Part shown: positions 24,302 to 33,611 of the stretch, in pieces
How positions within the stretch are numbered: the stretch's first letter is position 1
Layout of the letters: every line of letters starts with the position of its first letter
Source: Actinophytocola glycyrrhizae
Lineage (GTDB): Bacteria > Actinomycetota > Actinomycetes > Mycobacteriales > Pseudonocardiaceae
Assembly (NCBI RefSeq): GCF_042653545.1
Contig: NZ_JBHSIS010000011.1
Span: 1 to 64,000, forward strand
DNA: 64,000 nt
Reading direction: 5' to 3'
Program-made: the position numbers and the translations under genes
The notes under the pieces: model-generated
What the model was told of the DNA's origin: nothing
The model's database searches: none
Seen by the model: the letters and a program-made list of their open reading frames with translations, nothing else

Positions 24302-27253
24302 GTGGCCACCAGGCCCCCGATCGGTATGCCGAAACTGTCCCGACGCGCCAAATTCCTGCTCAGTATCGCGGGGGTACTGATCCTGGTGCTGATCGTGGGC
24401 GCCCGGTTGCTGGATACCTACGTCGACTGGCTCTGGTTCGGCGAGGTCGGTTTCCGGTCGGTGTTCACCGCCGTGCTCGTCACCAGGCTCATCCTGTTCT
24501 TCGCGATCGGGCTGCTGGTCGGCGGGCTGCTGGCGGTGAGCCTCGCCATCGCCTACCGGTCGCGGCCGGTGTTCGTGCCGGTCTCCGGCGCGGACGACCC
24601 GCTCGCCCGCTACCGGTCGACCATCGTGCAGCGGGTGCGGCTGTTCGGGATCGGCGTCCCCCTTGTCGTCGGCGCCATCGCGGGTGCGGCGGGTCAGGGC
24701 GAGTGGCAGCCCGTTCAGCTGATGCTCAACGCGCAGCCGTTCGGGCAGACCGACCCCGAGTTCGGCAAGGACGTCGGCTTCTACGCGTTCACGCTGCCGT
24801 TCATCACCTGGCTCATCACCTGGCTGTTCGTGGCCATCGCCATCGCGGGCATCGGCGCGGTCGTCGTGCACTACATCTTCGGCGGCATCCGCCTGGGCAC
24901 CAAGGGCGACAACTTCTCCGTCCCCGCCCGCGTGCAGCTGTCCGTCACCGCGGGCCTGTTCGTCGTGATCCTCGCCGTCGACTACTTCTTCGAGCGCTAC
25001 GAGCTGTTGTTCTCCACCCGCAACGGGTTGTTCGACGGTGCCACCTACACCGACCTCAACGCGGTGCTGCCCGCCAAGCTCATCCTGATGTTCATCGCCG
25101 GGTTCTGTGCCGTCGCGTTCTTCGTCGGCGCGTTCGTGCGGAACCTGCAGCTGCCCGCCATCGCGATCGTCCTGCTGATCCTCTCGAGCATCCTCGTCGG
25201 CTGGGCGTGGCCGACCGTGCTGCAGCAGTTCTCCGTCAAGCCGAACGAGGCGGAGAAGGAGTCGATGTCGATCGACAGGAACATCGAGGCCACCAAGTAC
25301 GCGTTCGGCCTCACCGATGACAAGATCAAGATCGAGGACTACGAGGGCGACGCGTCGGTGACCGCCGAGACCACCGAGAAGGTCAAGGCCGCCACCGGCA
25401 CGATGCAGAACATCCGTCTGCTCGACCCGAGCATCCTGTCGCGCACCTTCACCCAGCGCGAGGGCGGCGAGAACTTCTACGGCTTCCCCACGAAGCTCGA
25501 CGTCGACCGCTACGAGGTCGACGGTGAGGTCCAGGACTACATCGTGGCGGCACGCGAGCTCGACTCGACGCGGCTCGCGGCCAACCAGACCTCCTGGATC
25601 AACCGGCACCTCGTCTACACCCATGGCAACGGGTTCGTCGCCGCGCCGGCCAACCGCATCAACCGCGCGCTGTCGGAAAGCGAGTCCAGCGGTGAGGGTG
25701 GCTACCCGGTGTTCACCGTGAGCGACATCGAGGCGCTCGAGAACGACGCGGAGATGGACATCCCGGTCACCGAGCCGCGGATCTACTTCGGCGAGCTCGC
25801 CACCGACTACGCGATCGTCAACGCGCGCGGCGAGTACGACACCCCGGTCAACCAGGAATACAGCTACACCGGCAATGGCGGCGTCGCCGTCGACGACTGG
25901 TTCAACCGGTTCGTCTTCTTCGCCCACTACGGCGAGCGGAACATCCTCTTCTCCAGTGACATCCGCGACGGTTCGAAGATCATGTACAACCGCGACCCCC
26001 GGGACCGCGTCAGCAAGGTCGCACCGTGGCTGACCGTCGACGGCGACCCGTACCCGGCGGTGGTCGACGGCCGCATCACGTGGATCGTGGACGGCTACAC
26101 CACGCTCGACAACTTCCCGTACGCGCAGCGCACCCCGCTCGGTGAGGTCACCAACGACTCGCTGACCGGCGTCGCGCGGCAGGAGGACCGGGACATCAGC
26201 TACATCCGGAACTCCGTGAAGGCGACCGTCGACGCGTTCGACGGCACCGTCACCCTGCACGCGATCGACGACAAGGACCCGGTCCTGAAGGCCTGGGAGA
26301 GTGTCTTCCCCGGCACCGTGAAGCACGGCGAGATCCCGGAGGCGCTCGAGAAGCACTTCCGCTATCCGGAGGACCTGTTCAAGGTGCAGCGCGAGCTGCT
26401 CGCGCAGTACCACGTGGAGAACGCGGCACAGTTCTTCTCGACCCAGACGTTCTGGGACGTGCCGGCCGACCCGACGGGCAGCAACAACGAGGCGGGCGGG
26501 GCGGCGCCGAACCAGCCGCCCTACTACGTCCTCGCGCAGGCACCCGGCCAGGCAGAACCGACGTTCCAGCTCACCAGCGCCATGACACTGCTGCGAAGGC
26601 AGTTCCTCGCCGCGTGGGTGTCGGTGTCGTCCGATCCCAAGGACTACGGCCAGTTCAAGGTCCTGCGACTACCGACCCAGGAACAGACGAAGGGCCCCGG
26701 CCAGGTCCAGAACGAGTTCGAGACCACCGACGAGGTGACCGAGAACCGGACGCTGTTCCAGAACCCGAACGTCAACGTCATCTACGGGAACCTGCTGACG
26801 TTGCCGGTCGCGAACGGTCTGCTCTACGTCGAGCCGATCTACATCGAGCAGAAGGACGAGAACGCGTTCCCGCAGCTCGCCCGCGTGCTGGTGTACTTCG
26901 GTGACCGGGTCGGGTTCGCCCCGACGCTGAAGGACGCGCTCGAGGAGATCTTCGGTGAGGACGTCGGTGGTGCGGTGACGCCACCGGAGGAGGAAGAGGG
27001 CGGCGAGCAGCCGCCGGACACGTCGACACCGACGACCCCGCCCGGCACGTCCACACCGCCGCCGCCGAGCGACGGGGACAACCCGGCGATGGACCAGGCC
27101 GTGCAGGACATCGGGGCCGCCCTCGAGCAGCTGAGGACCGCACAGCAGAGCGGTGACTTCGCCGCGCAGGGCGAGGCGCTGGCCGCCCTCGAGAAGGCGG
27201 TCAACGAGTACGACGCGGCCAAGGCGGACCCGCCGGCGAATGGCGGCGGCTGA
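24302..27253 (+). CDS. UPF0182 family large membrane protein
   Basis: A 983-aa UPF0182 protein (Rv3193c-like). Seven hydrophobic segments lie in residues 17-310, starting with FLLSIAGVLILVLIVGARLL. A large outer domain (about 310-890) follows, with FPYAQRTPLGEV and related conserved blocks. The tail has an acidic Glu run, a Thr/Pro-rich stretch (about 893-925) and a final helix. AGGGAG lies 8 nt before the GTG start. Function is not established in any species I know; the family is linked to the envelope. A strong terminator follows. Confidence 0.92.
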   Translation: MATRPPIGMPKLSRRAKFLLSIAGVLILVLIVGARLLDTYVDWLWFGEVGFRSVFTAVLVTRLILFFAIGLLVGGLLAVSLAIAYRSRPVFVPVSGADDPLARYRSTIVQRVRLFGIGVPLVVGAIAGAAGQGEWQPVQLMLNAQPFGQTDPEFGKDVGFYAFTLPFITWLITWLFVAIAIAGIGAVVVHYIFGGIRLGTKGDNFSVPARVQLSVTAGLFVVILAVDYFFERYELLFSTRNGLFDGATYTDLNAVLPAKLILMFIAGFCAVAFFVGAFVRNLQLPAIAIVLLILSSILVGWAWPTVLQQFSVKPNEAEKESMSIDRNIEATKYAFGLTDDKIKIEDYEGDASVTAETTEKVKAATGTMQNIRLLDPSILSRTFTQREGGENFYGFPTKLDVDRYEVDGEVQDYIVAARELDSTRLAANQTSWINRHLVYTHGNGFVAAPANRINRALSESESSGEGGYPVFTVSDIEALENDAEMDIPVTEPRIYFGELATDYAIVNARGEYDTPVNQEYSYTGNGGVAVDDWFNRFVFFAHYGERNILFSSDIRDGSKIMYNRDPRDRVSKVAPWLTVDGDPYPAVVDGRITWIVDGYTTLDNFPYAQRTPLGEVTNDSLTGVARQEDRDISYIRNSVKATVDAFDGTVTLHAIDDKDPVLKAWESVFPGTVKHGEIPEALEKHFRYPEDLFKVQRELLAQYHVENAAQFFSTQTFWDVPADPTGSNNEAGGAAPNQPPYYVLAQAPGQAEPTFQLTSAMTLLRRQFLAAWVSVSSDPKDYGQFKVLRLPTQEQTKGPGQVQNEFETTDEVTENRTLFQNPNVNVIYGNLLTLPVANGLLYVEPIYIEQKDENAFPQLARVLVYFGDRVGFAPTLKDALEEIFGEDVGGAVTPPEEEEGGEQPPDTSTPTTPPGTSTPPPPSDGDNPAMDQAVQDIGAALEQLRTAQQSGDFAAQGEALAALEKAVNEYDAAKADPPANGGG

Positions 27254-27274
27254 CCAGGCTGATCCGACCGAAGG

Positions 27275-27313
27275 CGCGGCCTCCCCGGGACTGTTCCGGG
27301 GAGGCCGCGTTTT
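27275..27313 (+). terminator. intrinsic terminator after UPF0182 gene
   Basis: A 14-bp perfect stem (27275-27288 with 27296-27309) with 7-nt loop is followed by TTTTC, 22 nt after the stop codon. Confidence 0.88.
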
Positions 27314-27351
27314 CGTCTGTCAGGGCCGGTGCGTCCGTCCCCGAAAACGAA

Positions 27352-27385
27352 AAGCACGGCCCCCGCTGCTGCGGAGGCCGTGCTT
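27352..27385 (-). terminator. intrinsic terminator on the lsr2 side
   Basis: A 10-bp stem (27352-27361 with 27376-27385) is followed on the minus strand by TTCGTTTTC. It would end transcripts running leftward from lsr2, whose stop is 165 nt away. The DNA between (27386-27550) holds no gene that I can support. Confidence 0.65.
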
Positions 27386-27550
27386 GTCACGCCTGAAGGA
27401 CGTCGGGTTTGACGAACAGAGCCAGGAGAGCCAGTTATCCACTGTGGACGCATGAGCGCCGTACAGTGACAATGCGACGTCTTGCGTCAATTTCCCCGTC
27501 TGCGGCGGGACACGGGATCCGAGCGGATTCGTGCCCCGAGGAACACCGGG

Positions 27551-27958
27551 TCAGCTCTTCTTCGCGCGCGTCCTGCGCTTCGCGGCCGGCTTCGCCGCCG
27601 CCTTCGCCTTCGACTCGGCCTGCGCCTCCTTGTAGGCCTCGACGACGTGCGATGGAATACGACCGCGGCCCGCGAGTTCGTATCCGCTCTCCAGCGCCCA
27701 CTCGCGGATCTGACCGGCCTCGCCGGAGTTCGCGGACTTGCCGGGCTGGGCCGGACGGGTGCCCCGCTTGATCCGACCACCGATGCGCCGCGCCGATTCG
27801 ACGTACTCGGTGAGGCTTTCCCGCAACCGCTCCGCGTTGGCATCCGAGAGGTCAATCTCGTAGCTAACGCCGTCCAGACCGAACAGGACGGTCGAGACGT
27901 CCTGCGAGCTGGTGCCGTCCAGGTCGTCGACGAGCTGTACCAATACCTTCTGAGCCAT
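27551..27958 (-). CDS. lsr2: Lsr2 nucleoid-associated protein with basic C-terminal tail
   Basis: Lsr2 is the actinobacterial H-NS-like protein that bridges and silences AT-rich, often foreign, DNA. Residues 1-55 are the dimerisation domain (MAQKVLVQLVDDLDG). Residues 75-110 are the DNA-binding domain, with the minor-groove motif RGR at 98-100 in AGRGRIPSHVVEAY. The sequence continues with about 25 residues rich in Lys and Ala (KAKAAAKPAAKRR), a HupB-like tail most Lsr2 proteins lack, giving 135 aa. The ATG at 27958 has AGGGAG upstream. AT-rich T7SS promoters in this window are natural targets; that is inference. Confidence 0.95.
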   Translation of the reverse strand: MAQKVLVQLVDDLDGTSSQDVSTVLFGLDGVSYEIDLSDANAERLRESLTEYVESARRIGGRIKRGTRPAQPGKSANSGEAGQIREWALESGYELAGRGRIPSHVVEAYKEAQAESKAKAAAKPAAKRRTRAKKS

Positions 27959-28262
27959 CTGGCTGCTCTCCCTTGGACGCCGTTGCACGAGACATGCGTG
28001 CACACCCGTTGGTTTGTGTCGGCACACTAGCAAATAACCGGCCTGAGTCCGAAACGAACCAGTGGTGGTCGAGGTTCCGGTCTGTCCGAACGCGACTCGG
28101 CCGACGCGAGGGACTTCCGTGTTCATTTCCGGCCCTGCAAGCGGTCTTACCGGATTGAATTCGTTCGGTCGATGACCGAACGGTCAATTGCGGCGGTGTC
28201 CACACGAGAGGGTGGGGCCGGGGGTGGGTGTGATCCGCATTACGGACGTGGCACAATAGACC

Positions 28263-28295
28263 GATGGCCCCTCGGAGGATCTCCGAGGGGCCATC
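28263..28295 (-). terminator. tRNA-fMet terminator
   Basis: A perfect 14-bp stem (28263-28276 with 28282-28295) and 5-nt loop lies directly downstream of the minus-strand tRNA gene. No T run is evident beyond TCTATTG. Confidence 0.75.
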
Positions 28296-28300
28296 GTCCC

Positions 28301-28377
28301 TGGTAGCGGGGACAGGATTCGAACCTGCGACCTCTGGGTTATGAGCCCAGCGAGCTACCGAGCTGCTCCACCCCGCG
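28301..28377 (-). tRNA. initiator tRNA-fMet (CAT)
   Basis: A 77-nt tRNA with 3' CCA encoded. The anticodon loop is CTCATAA, closed by three G-C pairs (GGG/CCC), the hallmark of initiator tRNA. The 1-72 position is unpaired (C1 against U72), as required for formylation. A terminator hairpin follows. Confidence 0.96.
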
Positions 28378-29342
28378 TCGTTGTGGTTGTAACTATACGC
28401 ACGGCTTCAGAGGGGGTTTCACCGGGGGGTCATTTACGCTCTGACCTGCGGAAAGGTGCTTCTGGGCGATCTGGTGGCCGGATCGGGTCCAGTGGGCTCC
28501 GGCCCGGAATCGGTGAAATTGGTGGCCGGATGTCGCCGTGGCGGGGTGAACCCGGTGCCGGCGAGGTCGCCGAGGGGTCGTAGCCGGGGGTGGGGCGCCG
28601 CGGAGGCGGTCATCGCGAAGGTGATCGTCGATCATCGGCTCGGGGGTCCGGAGGAGTTCGTTCCGCCATTTGGCGTAGGTCTGAACCACTGGCGCTCGAC
28701 GTCGGCGGGGCGGCGCCGGATGTCACCGGCGCACAACGGATCCCGTCACTCGGAGTGCCGGAAGTTTCGGTGCGGCAGCGAATTCGGTGGTCGAGATTCC
28801 GGCCGGAACGGACAAGATGGAGTGCACGCGGCACCTGCACGTGCACTTGAGTGTGCGAATGGCTGTCGCGGCCCGGCTGTCCGGTCGTCCACACAGGACT
28901 GGAGGCCGATGTGCGTGTGCGACCGTCGCTGTCGGCCGGTCGTGTTCCGCATGAGCGCGAGCATTGTCGAGGGTGTTCTCCGCATGTTTTACCCGGATGG
29001 AGTAGTGGCCTTCTTCGCGGCCCGCGAACGCGGGAATCCGGGTGGAGAAGTGCGGTTCCACGGCCCTGTCGCGGTGGTGGCGAGTGTCGTCAGGACGATG
29101 GTGTGAGCACCTGTCACGCCCGACCGCTTCGCCATTTCCCCTGGTACAAGGGTTGGCGGCCGCGGCGAATCGTGAAAATGCTTCGCGGTGCGAAGGATTC
29201 CTTGGCTCCCAGCGACATCCGGAATCCCGGCGTACTGTGCGACTGGAACTCCCCGTGGCAACGGCAGAAACCCGACCAGCCACAGTGGACAGAGGACTGT
29301 GCCACTGTGGACACCGGCTGCTGTTCGTGGCACGGTGGTAAG
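28378..29342. other. 965-bp spacer without a supportable gene
   Basis: Several open frames cross this stretch on both strands, but none has a recognisable family, a ribosome binding site or a conserved motif. The codon composition is erratic compared with neighbours. The only structure seen is the inverted repeat at 29280-29310 before padR. It may be decayed DNA. Confidence 0.5.
29280..29310 (+). promoter_or_regulatory. candidate PadR operator
   Basis: The perfect 9-bp inverted repeat CCACAGTGG / CCACTGTGG (29280-29288 and 29302-29310) is centred 48 nt before the padR start. PadR regulators often bind such dyads in their own promoters. It does not show the ATGT-8-ACAT pattern of some PadR sites, so assignment is tentative. 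Confidence 0.45.
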
Positions 29343-29843
29343 GTGTCTGAACTGAATGCAACTGCCGCTGCCCTTCTGGGGCTGCTGCACGAAGGTCCGG
29401 CTACTGGTGGGCAATTGGTCTCGGCCGCCCGTGATCGATTTGGGTCGTTCTTCAGTGTCACGCGGAGTCAGGTCTACCGCGAGCTCCCCGCTCTCGCCGA
29501 CGCCGGCTTGGTCCGGCTCGGCAAGCAGGGACCGCGGTCGAGCCAGCAGTACCTGGTGACCGCCGCGGGCAAGAAGGCGTTCAAGGGGTGGTTGGGCAGT
29601 GAGCCCGGTCCCGACCATCTCCGCAGCCCGCTGATCCTGAGGCTCGTCCACGCGGACGCGCTGACGGTGAAACAGCGGGCCGCGCTGATCGACTCGGCCA
29701 AGAAGGTCTATTCGGAAGAACACGAGGCGGCGAAGGCGGCGGTCAAGGCCGCGGACGGTGCCTACTCGAAGGCGGTCGCCGAGTTCGGGGTGGCGAGGGC
29801 GAAGGCAGTTCTGAAGCTGCTCGACTCCATTCCCACCTCCTGA
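29343..29843 (+). CDS. PadR family transcriptional regulator
   Basis: A 166-aa PadR-type repressor. Residues 5-80 form the winged helix (ALLGLLHEGPATGGQLV, then VTRSQVYRELPALADAGLV). The C-terminal helix (residues 115-160, rich in Ala, Lys and Glu) is the dimerisation part. The GTG at 29343 begins MSELNATAAALL; the frame is open far upstream but without family match. Its ligand and targets are unknown. No efflux or detoxification gene adjoins it; prfB follows 51 nt later behind its own promoter element. Confidence 0.85.
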   Translation: MSELNATAAALLGLLHEGPATGGQLVSAARDRFGSFFSVTRSQVYRELPALADAGLVRLGKQGPRSSQQYLVTAAGKKAFKGWLGSEPGPDHLRSPLILRLVHADALTVKQRAALIDSAKKVYSEEHEAAKAAVKAADGAYSKAVAEFGVARAKAVLKLLDSIPTS

Positions 29844-29894
29844 AACTCTCGCCTCAAGCGGACGGCGTGCGGGTTCACGGTAGATTCTGAAGAC

Positions 29895-30998
29895 GTGAAC
29901 CCGGACGTCGTAGCTGACCTGAAAGAACTGTCCGACACCCTTGCGAGCGTCGAGGCCGTGTCGGACCTGGACTCCCTGCGTGCCCAGATCGCGGATCTGG
30001 AGCAGCAGGCGGCCCGTCCGGACCTGTGGGACGACCCCGAATCGGGACAGAAGGTGACGAGCCAGCTCTCTCACAAGCAGAGCGAGCTGCGGCGCATCGA
30101 GGAGCTGCGACAGCGGCTCGACGACCTCGCTGTGATGTACCAGCTCGCCGATGAGGAGGGGTCTGCCGACGCCCGTGCCGAAGCGGAAGCGGAGCGTGAA
30201 CGGCTGCACTCCGACATCGCTTCCATCGAGGTGCGGACCCTGCTGTCCGGCGAGTACGACGAACGCGACGCGATCGTCACCATCCGGTCCGAGGCAGGTG
30301 GGGTCGACGCCGCGGACTGGGCCGAGATGCTGCTGCGCATGTACCTGCGCTGGGCGGAGCGGCACGGGTACCCGACCGATGTGTACGACATCTCCTACGC
30401 GGAGGAGGCCGGCATCAAGTCGGCCACCTTCAAGGTCACCGCGCCCTACTCCTACGGGACGCTGTCGGTGGAACAGGGCACGCACCGGCTCGTGCGCATC
30501 TCGCCGTTCGACAACCAGGGGCGGCGGCAGACCTCGTTCGCGGGGGTCGAGGTGCTGCCGTTCGTCGAGGCCGTCGACCACGTCGACATCCCGGAGAAGG
30601 ACATCCGGATCGACGTGTTCCGGTCGTCGGGCCCCGGTGGGCAGAGCGTGAACACGACCGACTCGGCCGTGCGCATCACCCACCTCCCGTCCGGCATCGT
30701 GGTGTCCTGCCAGAACGAGAAGTCGCAGATCCAGAACCGCGCCGCCGCCATGCGAGTGCTGCAGGCGAAGCTGCTGGAGCGCAAGCGGCTGGAGGAGCGC
30801 GCCGAGATGGACGCGCTCAAGGGCGACGGCGGGTCGTCGTGGGGCAACCAGATGCGGTCCTACGTGCTGCACCCGTACCAGATGGTCAAGGACCTGCGGA
30901 CCGAGTTCGAGGTCGGCAACCCGTCGAACGTGCTGGACGGGGAGATCGACGGCTTCCTCGAAGCGGGCATCCGCTGGCGGCGGACGCAGCCGGCGTGA
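29895..30998 (+). CDS. prfB: peptide chain release factor 2
   Basis: RF2 reads UGA and UAA stop codons and triggers peptide release. The 367-aa protein has the stop-recognition motif Ser-Pro-Phe at 203-205 (RISPFDNQG) and the catalytic Gly-Gly-Gln at 248-250. The frame is continuous, so there is no programmed +1 frameshift near codon 25 of the kind found in enterobacteria. TAGATT at 29881-29886 ends 8 nt before the GTG, a leaderless layout. ftsE lies 463 bp downstream, the order seen in many actinobacteria. Confidence 0.98.
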   Translation: MNPDVVADLKELSDTLASVEAVSDLDSLRAQIADLEQQAARPDLWDDPESGQKVTSQLSHKQSELRRIEELRQRLDDLAVMYQLADEEGSADARAEAEAERERLHSDIASIEVRTLLSGEYDERDAIVTIRSEAGGVDAADWAEMLLRMYLRWAERHGYPTDVYDISYAEEAGIKSATFKVTAPYSYGTLSVEQGTHRLVRISPFDNQGRRQTSFAGVEVLPFVEAVDHVDIPEKDIRIDVFRSSGPGGQSVNTTDSAVRITHLPSGIVVSCQNEKSQIQNRAAAMRVLQAKLLERKRLEERAEMDALKGDGGSSWGNQMRSYVLHPYQMVKDLRTEFEVGNPSNVLDGEIDGFLEAGIRWRRTQPA

Positions 30999-31461
30999 TC
31001 GTGGACGGGGGTCGGCCTCCGGCCCCTGGTTTCCAGCCTACGGCGTGGGTCTGACAGTTCTCGGTGCCGTGTTCGGTGGCTGTGGACGACTATGCGGGCT
31101 TGTGGTGACGACCCGGTCGCTGTGCGTGAATCGCCCGGGGGCGGGGGAATTCCTGCCTTTGCCACGGGCCTGACGCTGGGAATTTGTGCGTTGGGCGGCC
31201 GCCGGCCCCCGTTCTCCAGCCTACGGCTCAGGGGTGACGGAGCCGGTTTGTGCGCGGCGCCTGGATGTGGGGTTGTCCACAGTCGGGGTGGTTGTCCACA
31301 GGTCCGGTTCTGTGGCCCCGATTCCGTCGGACCTTGCCGTTACGCTGGGTTTCGGGGGGCCGGAGGCCGCCATCGCCGGGGCCGTTGTCGATCTTGGCTG
31401 GTCAGCGTGTTCGGCTCCCAAGGCAACAGGTCGATAACGGACGTATGTAGACTCGCGCCTC
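30999..31461. other. 463-bp prfB-ftsE spacer with DnaA-box-like sites and a direct repeat
   Basis: No gene is supported here. It holds two exact actinobacterial DnaA-box sequences TTGTCCACA (31273-31281 and 31292-31300), and TGTGGACGA, one mismatch in the opposite orientation, at 31081-31089. It also holds a 32-bp direct repeat (31013-31044 and 31196-31227) with 28 identical positions. The ftsE promoter element TAGACT is at its end (31448-31453). Confidence 0.7.
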
Positions 31462-32151
31462 GTGATCCGGCTCGAACACGTTTCGAAGGTGTACAAGACC
31501 TCCACGCGCCCTGCGCTGGAGGACGTCTCCGTCGAGATGGACAAAGGTGAGTTCGTCTTCCTCATCGGTGCTTCGGGGTCGGGTAAGTCGACCTTCCTGC
31601 GCCTGCTGCTGCGAGAAGAGGTGCCCACGAAGGGACGCGTCTACGTAGCGAACTTCGACGTGGTCCGAATGTCCCGGCGCAGGGTCCCCCGCCTGCGCCA
31701 GTCCATCGGCTGCGTCTTCCAGGACTTCCGGCTGCTGCACAACAAGACCGTTGCGGAGAACGTCGCCTTCGCGCTCGAGGTCATCGGCAAGCCGCGCAAC
31801 ACCATCCGCAAGGTGGTGCCCGAGGTGCTCGAACTCGTCGGCCTCGAAGGCAAGTCGGCGCGGATGCCGCACGAGCTGTCCGGTGGTGAGCAGCAGCGCG
31901 TGGCGATCGCCCGCGCGTTCGTCAACCGGCCGCTGATGCTGCTCGCCGACGAGCCGACCGGAAACCTGGACCCCGACACCAGCCAGGACATCATGCTGCT
32001 GCTGGAGCGGATCAACCGCACCGGCACGACCGTGCTGATGGCGACCCACGACCACTCGATCGTCGACTCCATGCGGCGCCGGGTCGTGGAACTGTCGCTC
32101 GGCCAGGTCGTGCGCGACGACTCACGAGGGGTTTACGGCGTAGGCCGTTAG
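31462..32151 (+). CDS. ftsE: cell division ATP-binding protein FtsE
   Basis: FtsE is the ATPase of the FtsEX complex, which controls cell-wall hydrolases at the division site. The 229-aa protein has Walker A GASGSGKST (Lys42), the signature LSGGEQQRVAIA, Walker B LMLLADEPTGNLD and the H-loop ATHDH. The GTG start follows TAGACT by 8 nt, a leaderless layout. ftsX begins 48 nt downstream in the same direction. Confidence 0.98.
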   Translation: MIRLEHVSKVYKTSTRPALEDVSVEMDKGEFVFLIGASGSGKSTFLRLLLREEVPTKGRVYVANFDVVRMSRRRVPRLRQSIGCVFQDFRLLHNKTVAENVAFALEVIGKPRNTIRKVVPEVLELVGLEGKSARMPHELSGGEQQRVAIARAFVNRPLMLLADEPTGNLDPDTSQDIMLLLERINRTGTTVLMATHDHSIVDSMRRRVVELSLGQVVRDDSRGVYGVGR

Positions 32152-32199
32152 AAATACCCCCGCACCCCCGCCCTCCCGACACAAGGACGCCTTCCCCCG

Positions 32200-33102
32200 A
32201 TGCGTGCCAGCTTTGTCTTCAGCGAGGTCCTGACCGGCCTCCGCAGGAACGTGACGATGACAGTCGCGATGATCCTCACCACGATGGTCTCGCTGCTGCT
32301 GCTCGGTGGCGGTCTCCTCGTCGTGCGCATGATCGACAAGACGCAGGCGGTCTACGAGGACAAGCTGCAGGTCAACGTCTACCTGACCAACGACATCAGC
32401 GAGAACGACAAGGAATGCCAGAAGGACCCGTGCCGCAGCCTGCGCACGGACCTCGAGAACGACCCCGCGGTCGAGTCGGTCGCCTACGAGAACCGCGACC
32501 AGGCGTACGCCCGGTTCAAGGAGATCTTCGCGTCGCAGCCCGAGCTGGTGAAGCTCGCGCGTCCCGAGGCGCTGCCCGCGTCGTTCAACGTCAAACTGTA
32601 CGACCCCGACCGGCCGGAAGTGATCATCCAGACGTTCTCCGGGCGGGTGGGCGTCGACTCGATCGCCGACCAGAGTGAGTTCCTCGACCGGTTCTTCGAC
32701 GCGTTGAACGGGGTACGAGATCTGACCTTCGTCGTCGCGTTGATCCAGGCGGTCGCGGCGCTCCTGCTGATCTCCAACACCGTCCAGGTGTCCGCGTTCA
32801 CGAGGCGGACGGAAGTCGGCATCATGCGCCTCGTCGGCGCGACCCGCTGGTACACCCAGCTGCCGTTCCTCCTGGAAGCGGTGGTCGCGGGCGTCATCGG
32901 CGCGGTCCTCGCGATCGGGTTGCTGGTGCTGGCGAAACTCTGGTTCCTCGACCGGCTGCTGGAGGGGCCGTTCGCCGCGGGCGTGATCAGACCGATCGAG
33001 GGGCTGGACATCCTGCTGGTGTCGCCATGGCTCCTGCTCACGGCCGTCGGCATCTCGGCCGTCACCGGCTACGTCACGCTCCGCCTGTACGTGCGCCAGT
33101 AA
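32200..33102 (+). CDS. ftsX: cell division protein FtsX
   Basis: FtsX is the membrane partner of FtsE. The 300-aa protein has the expected four membrane helices: one at residues 20-43 (MTVAMILTTMVSLLLLGGGL), then an outer domain (about 45-170), then three helices at about 175-197, 222-248 and 270-293. The outer domain binds peptidoglycan-hydrolase adaptors in relatives. It holds two Cys (ECQKDPCR) that could form a disulfide. Its start is an ATG 48 nt after ftsE. Confidence 0.97.
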   Translation: MRASFVFSEVLTGLRRNVTMTVAMILTTMVSLLLLGGGLLVVRMIDKTQAVYEDKLQVNVYLTNDISENDKECQKDPCRSLRTDLENDPAVESVAYENRDQAYARFKEIFASQPELVKLARPEALPASFNVKLYDPDRPEVIIQTFSGRVGVDSIADQSEFLDRFFDALNGVRDLTFVVALIQAVAALLLISNTVQVSAFTRRTEVGIMRLVGATRWYTQLPFLLEAVVAGVIGAVLAIGLLVLAKLWFLDRLLEGPFAAGVIRPIEGLDILLVSPWLLLTAVGISAVTGYVTLRLYVRQ

Positions 33103-33134
33103 AACGGCGTGCGCTGACACGTAGAGTTGTCGTC

Positions 33135-33611
33135 ATGTCGAAGGAACGTGGCCAGAAGGTGATCGCGCAGAACCGCAAGGCGCGGCACAACTACACGATC
33201 CTGGACACCTACGAGGCCGGGATCGCCCTGATGGGCACCGAGGTCAAGTCGCTGCGCCTTGGCCGGGCGTCGCTCGTGGACGCGTTCGCCACGGTCGACG
33301 ACGGCGAGGTGTGGCTGCGGAACCTGCACATCCCGGAGTACGTGCTCGGCACGTGGACCAACCACACGCCGCGCCGCACCCGCAAGCTGTTGCTGCACCG
33401 GGGCGAGATCGAGCGCCTCATCGGCAAGACCCGCGAGGGCGGCCTGTCGCTGGTGCCGCTGTCCCTGTACTTCAAGGACGGCAAGGTCAAGGTCGAACTC
33501 GCGCTCGGCAAGGGCAAGAAGGAGTACGACAAGCGGCAGTCGCTCGCCAAGCGGGACGCGGAGCGGGAGATCTCGCGTGCCCACGGCCGGGCGATGAAGG
33601 GCCGGTATTGA
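33135..33611 (+). CDS. smpB: SsrA-binding protein SmpB
   Basis: SmpB delivers tmRNA to stalled ribosomes. The 158-aa beta-barrel protein shows IAQNRKARHNY, the block ALMGTEVKSLRLGRASL, and the basic C-terminal tail KRQSLAKRDAEREISRA that enters the decoding centre. TAGAGT at 33122-33127 ends 7 nt before the ATG. The tmRNA gene is about 6.7 kb downstream, separated by lon and a two-component locus, although the two genes are usually close together. The amidohydrolase start overlaps its stop. Confidence 0.98.
   Translation: MSKERGQKVIAQNRKARHNYTILDTYEAGIALMGTEVKSLRLGRASLVDAFATVDDGEVWLRNLHIPEYVLGTWTNHTPRRTRKLLLHRGEIERLIGKTREGGLSLVPLSLYFKDGKVKVELALGKGKKEYDKRQSLAKRDAEREISRAHGRAMKGRY

Noticed and set aside
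28049..28800. GTGGTCGAG-TTCCGG shared by the lsr2 upstream region and the spacer near 28780
   Set aside because: Similarity covers only about 16 nt with a mismatch and does not extend; not enough for a repeat.
28456..29106. 216-codon frame between tRNA-fMet and padR
   Set aside because: No ribosome binding site, no family and erratic composition; competing frames of equal length exist on both strands.
29895..30998. Programmed frameshift in prfB
   Set aside because: The frame is continuous from GTG to stop, with no internal TGA and no slippery CTTT context.
31273..31300. DnaA boxes as an origin of replication
   Set aside because: Only two exact boxes, no AT-rich unwinding stretch and no dnaA or dnaN nearby. 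Kept only as a regulatory candidate.
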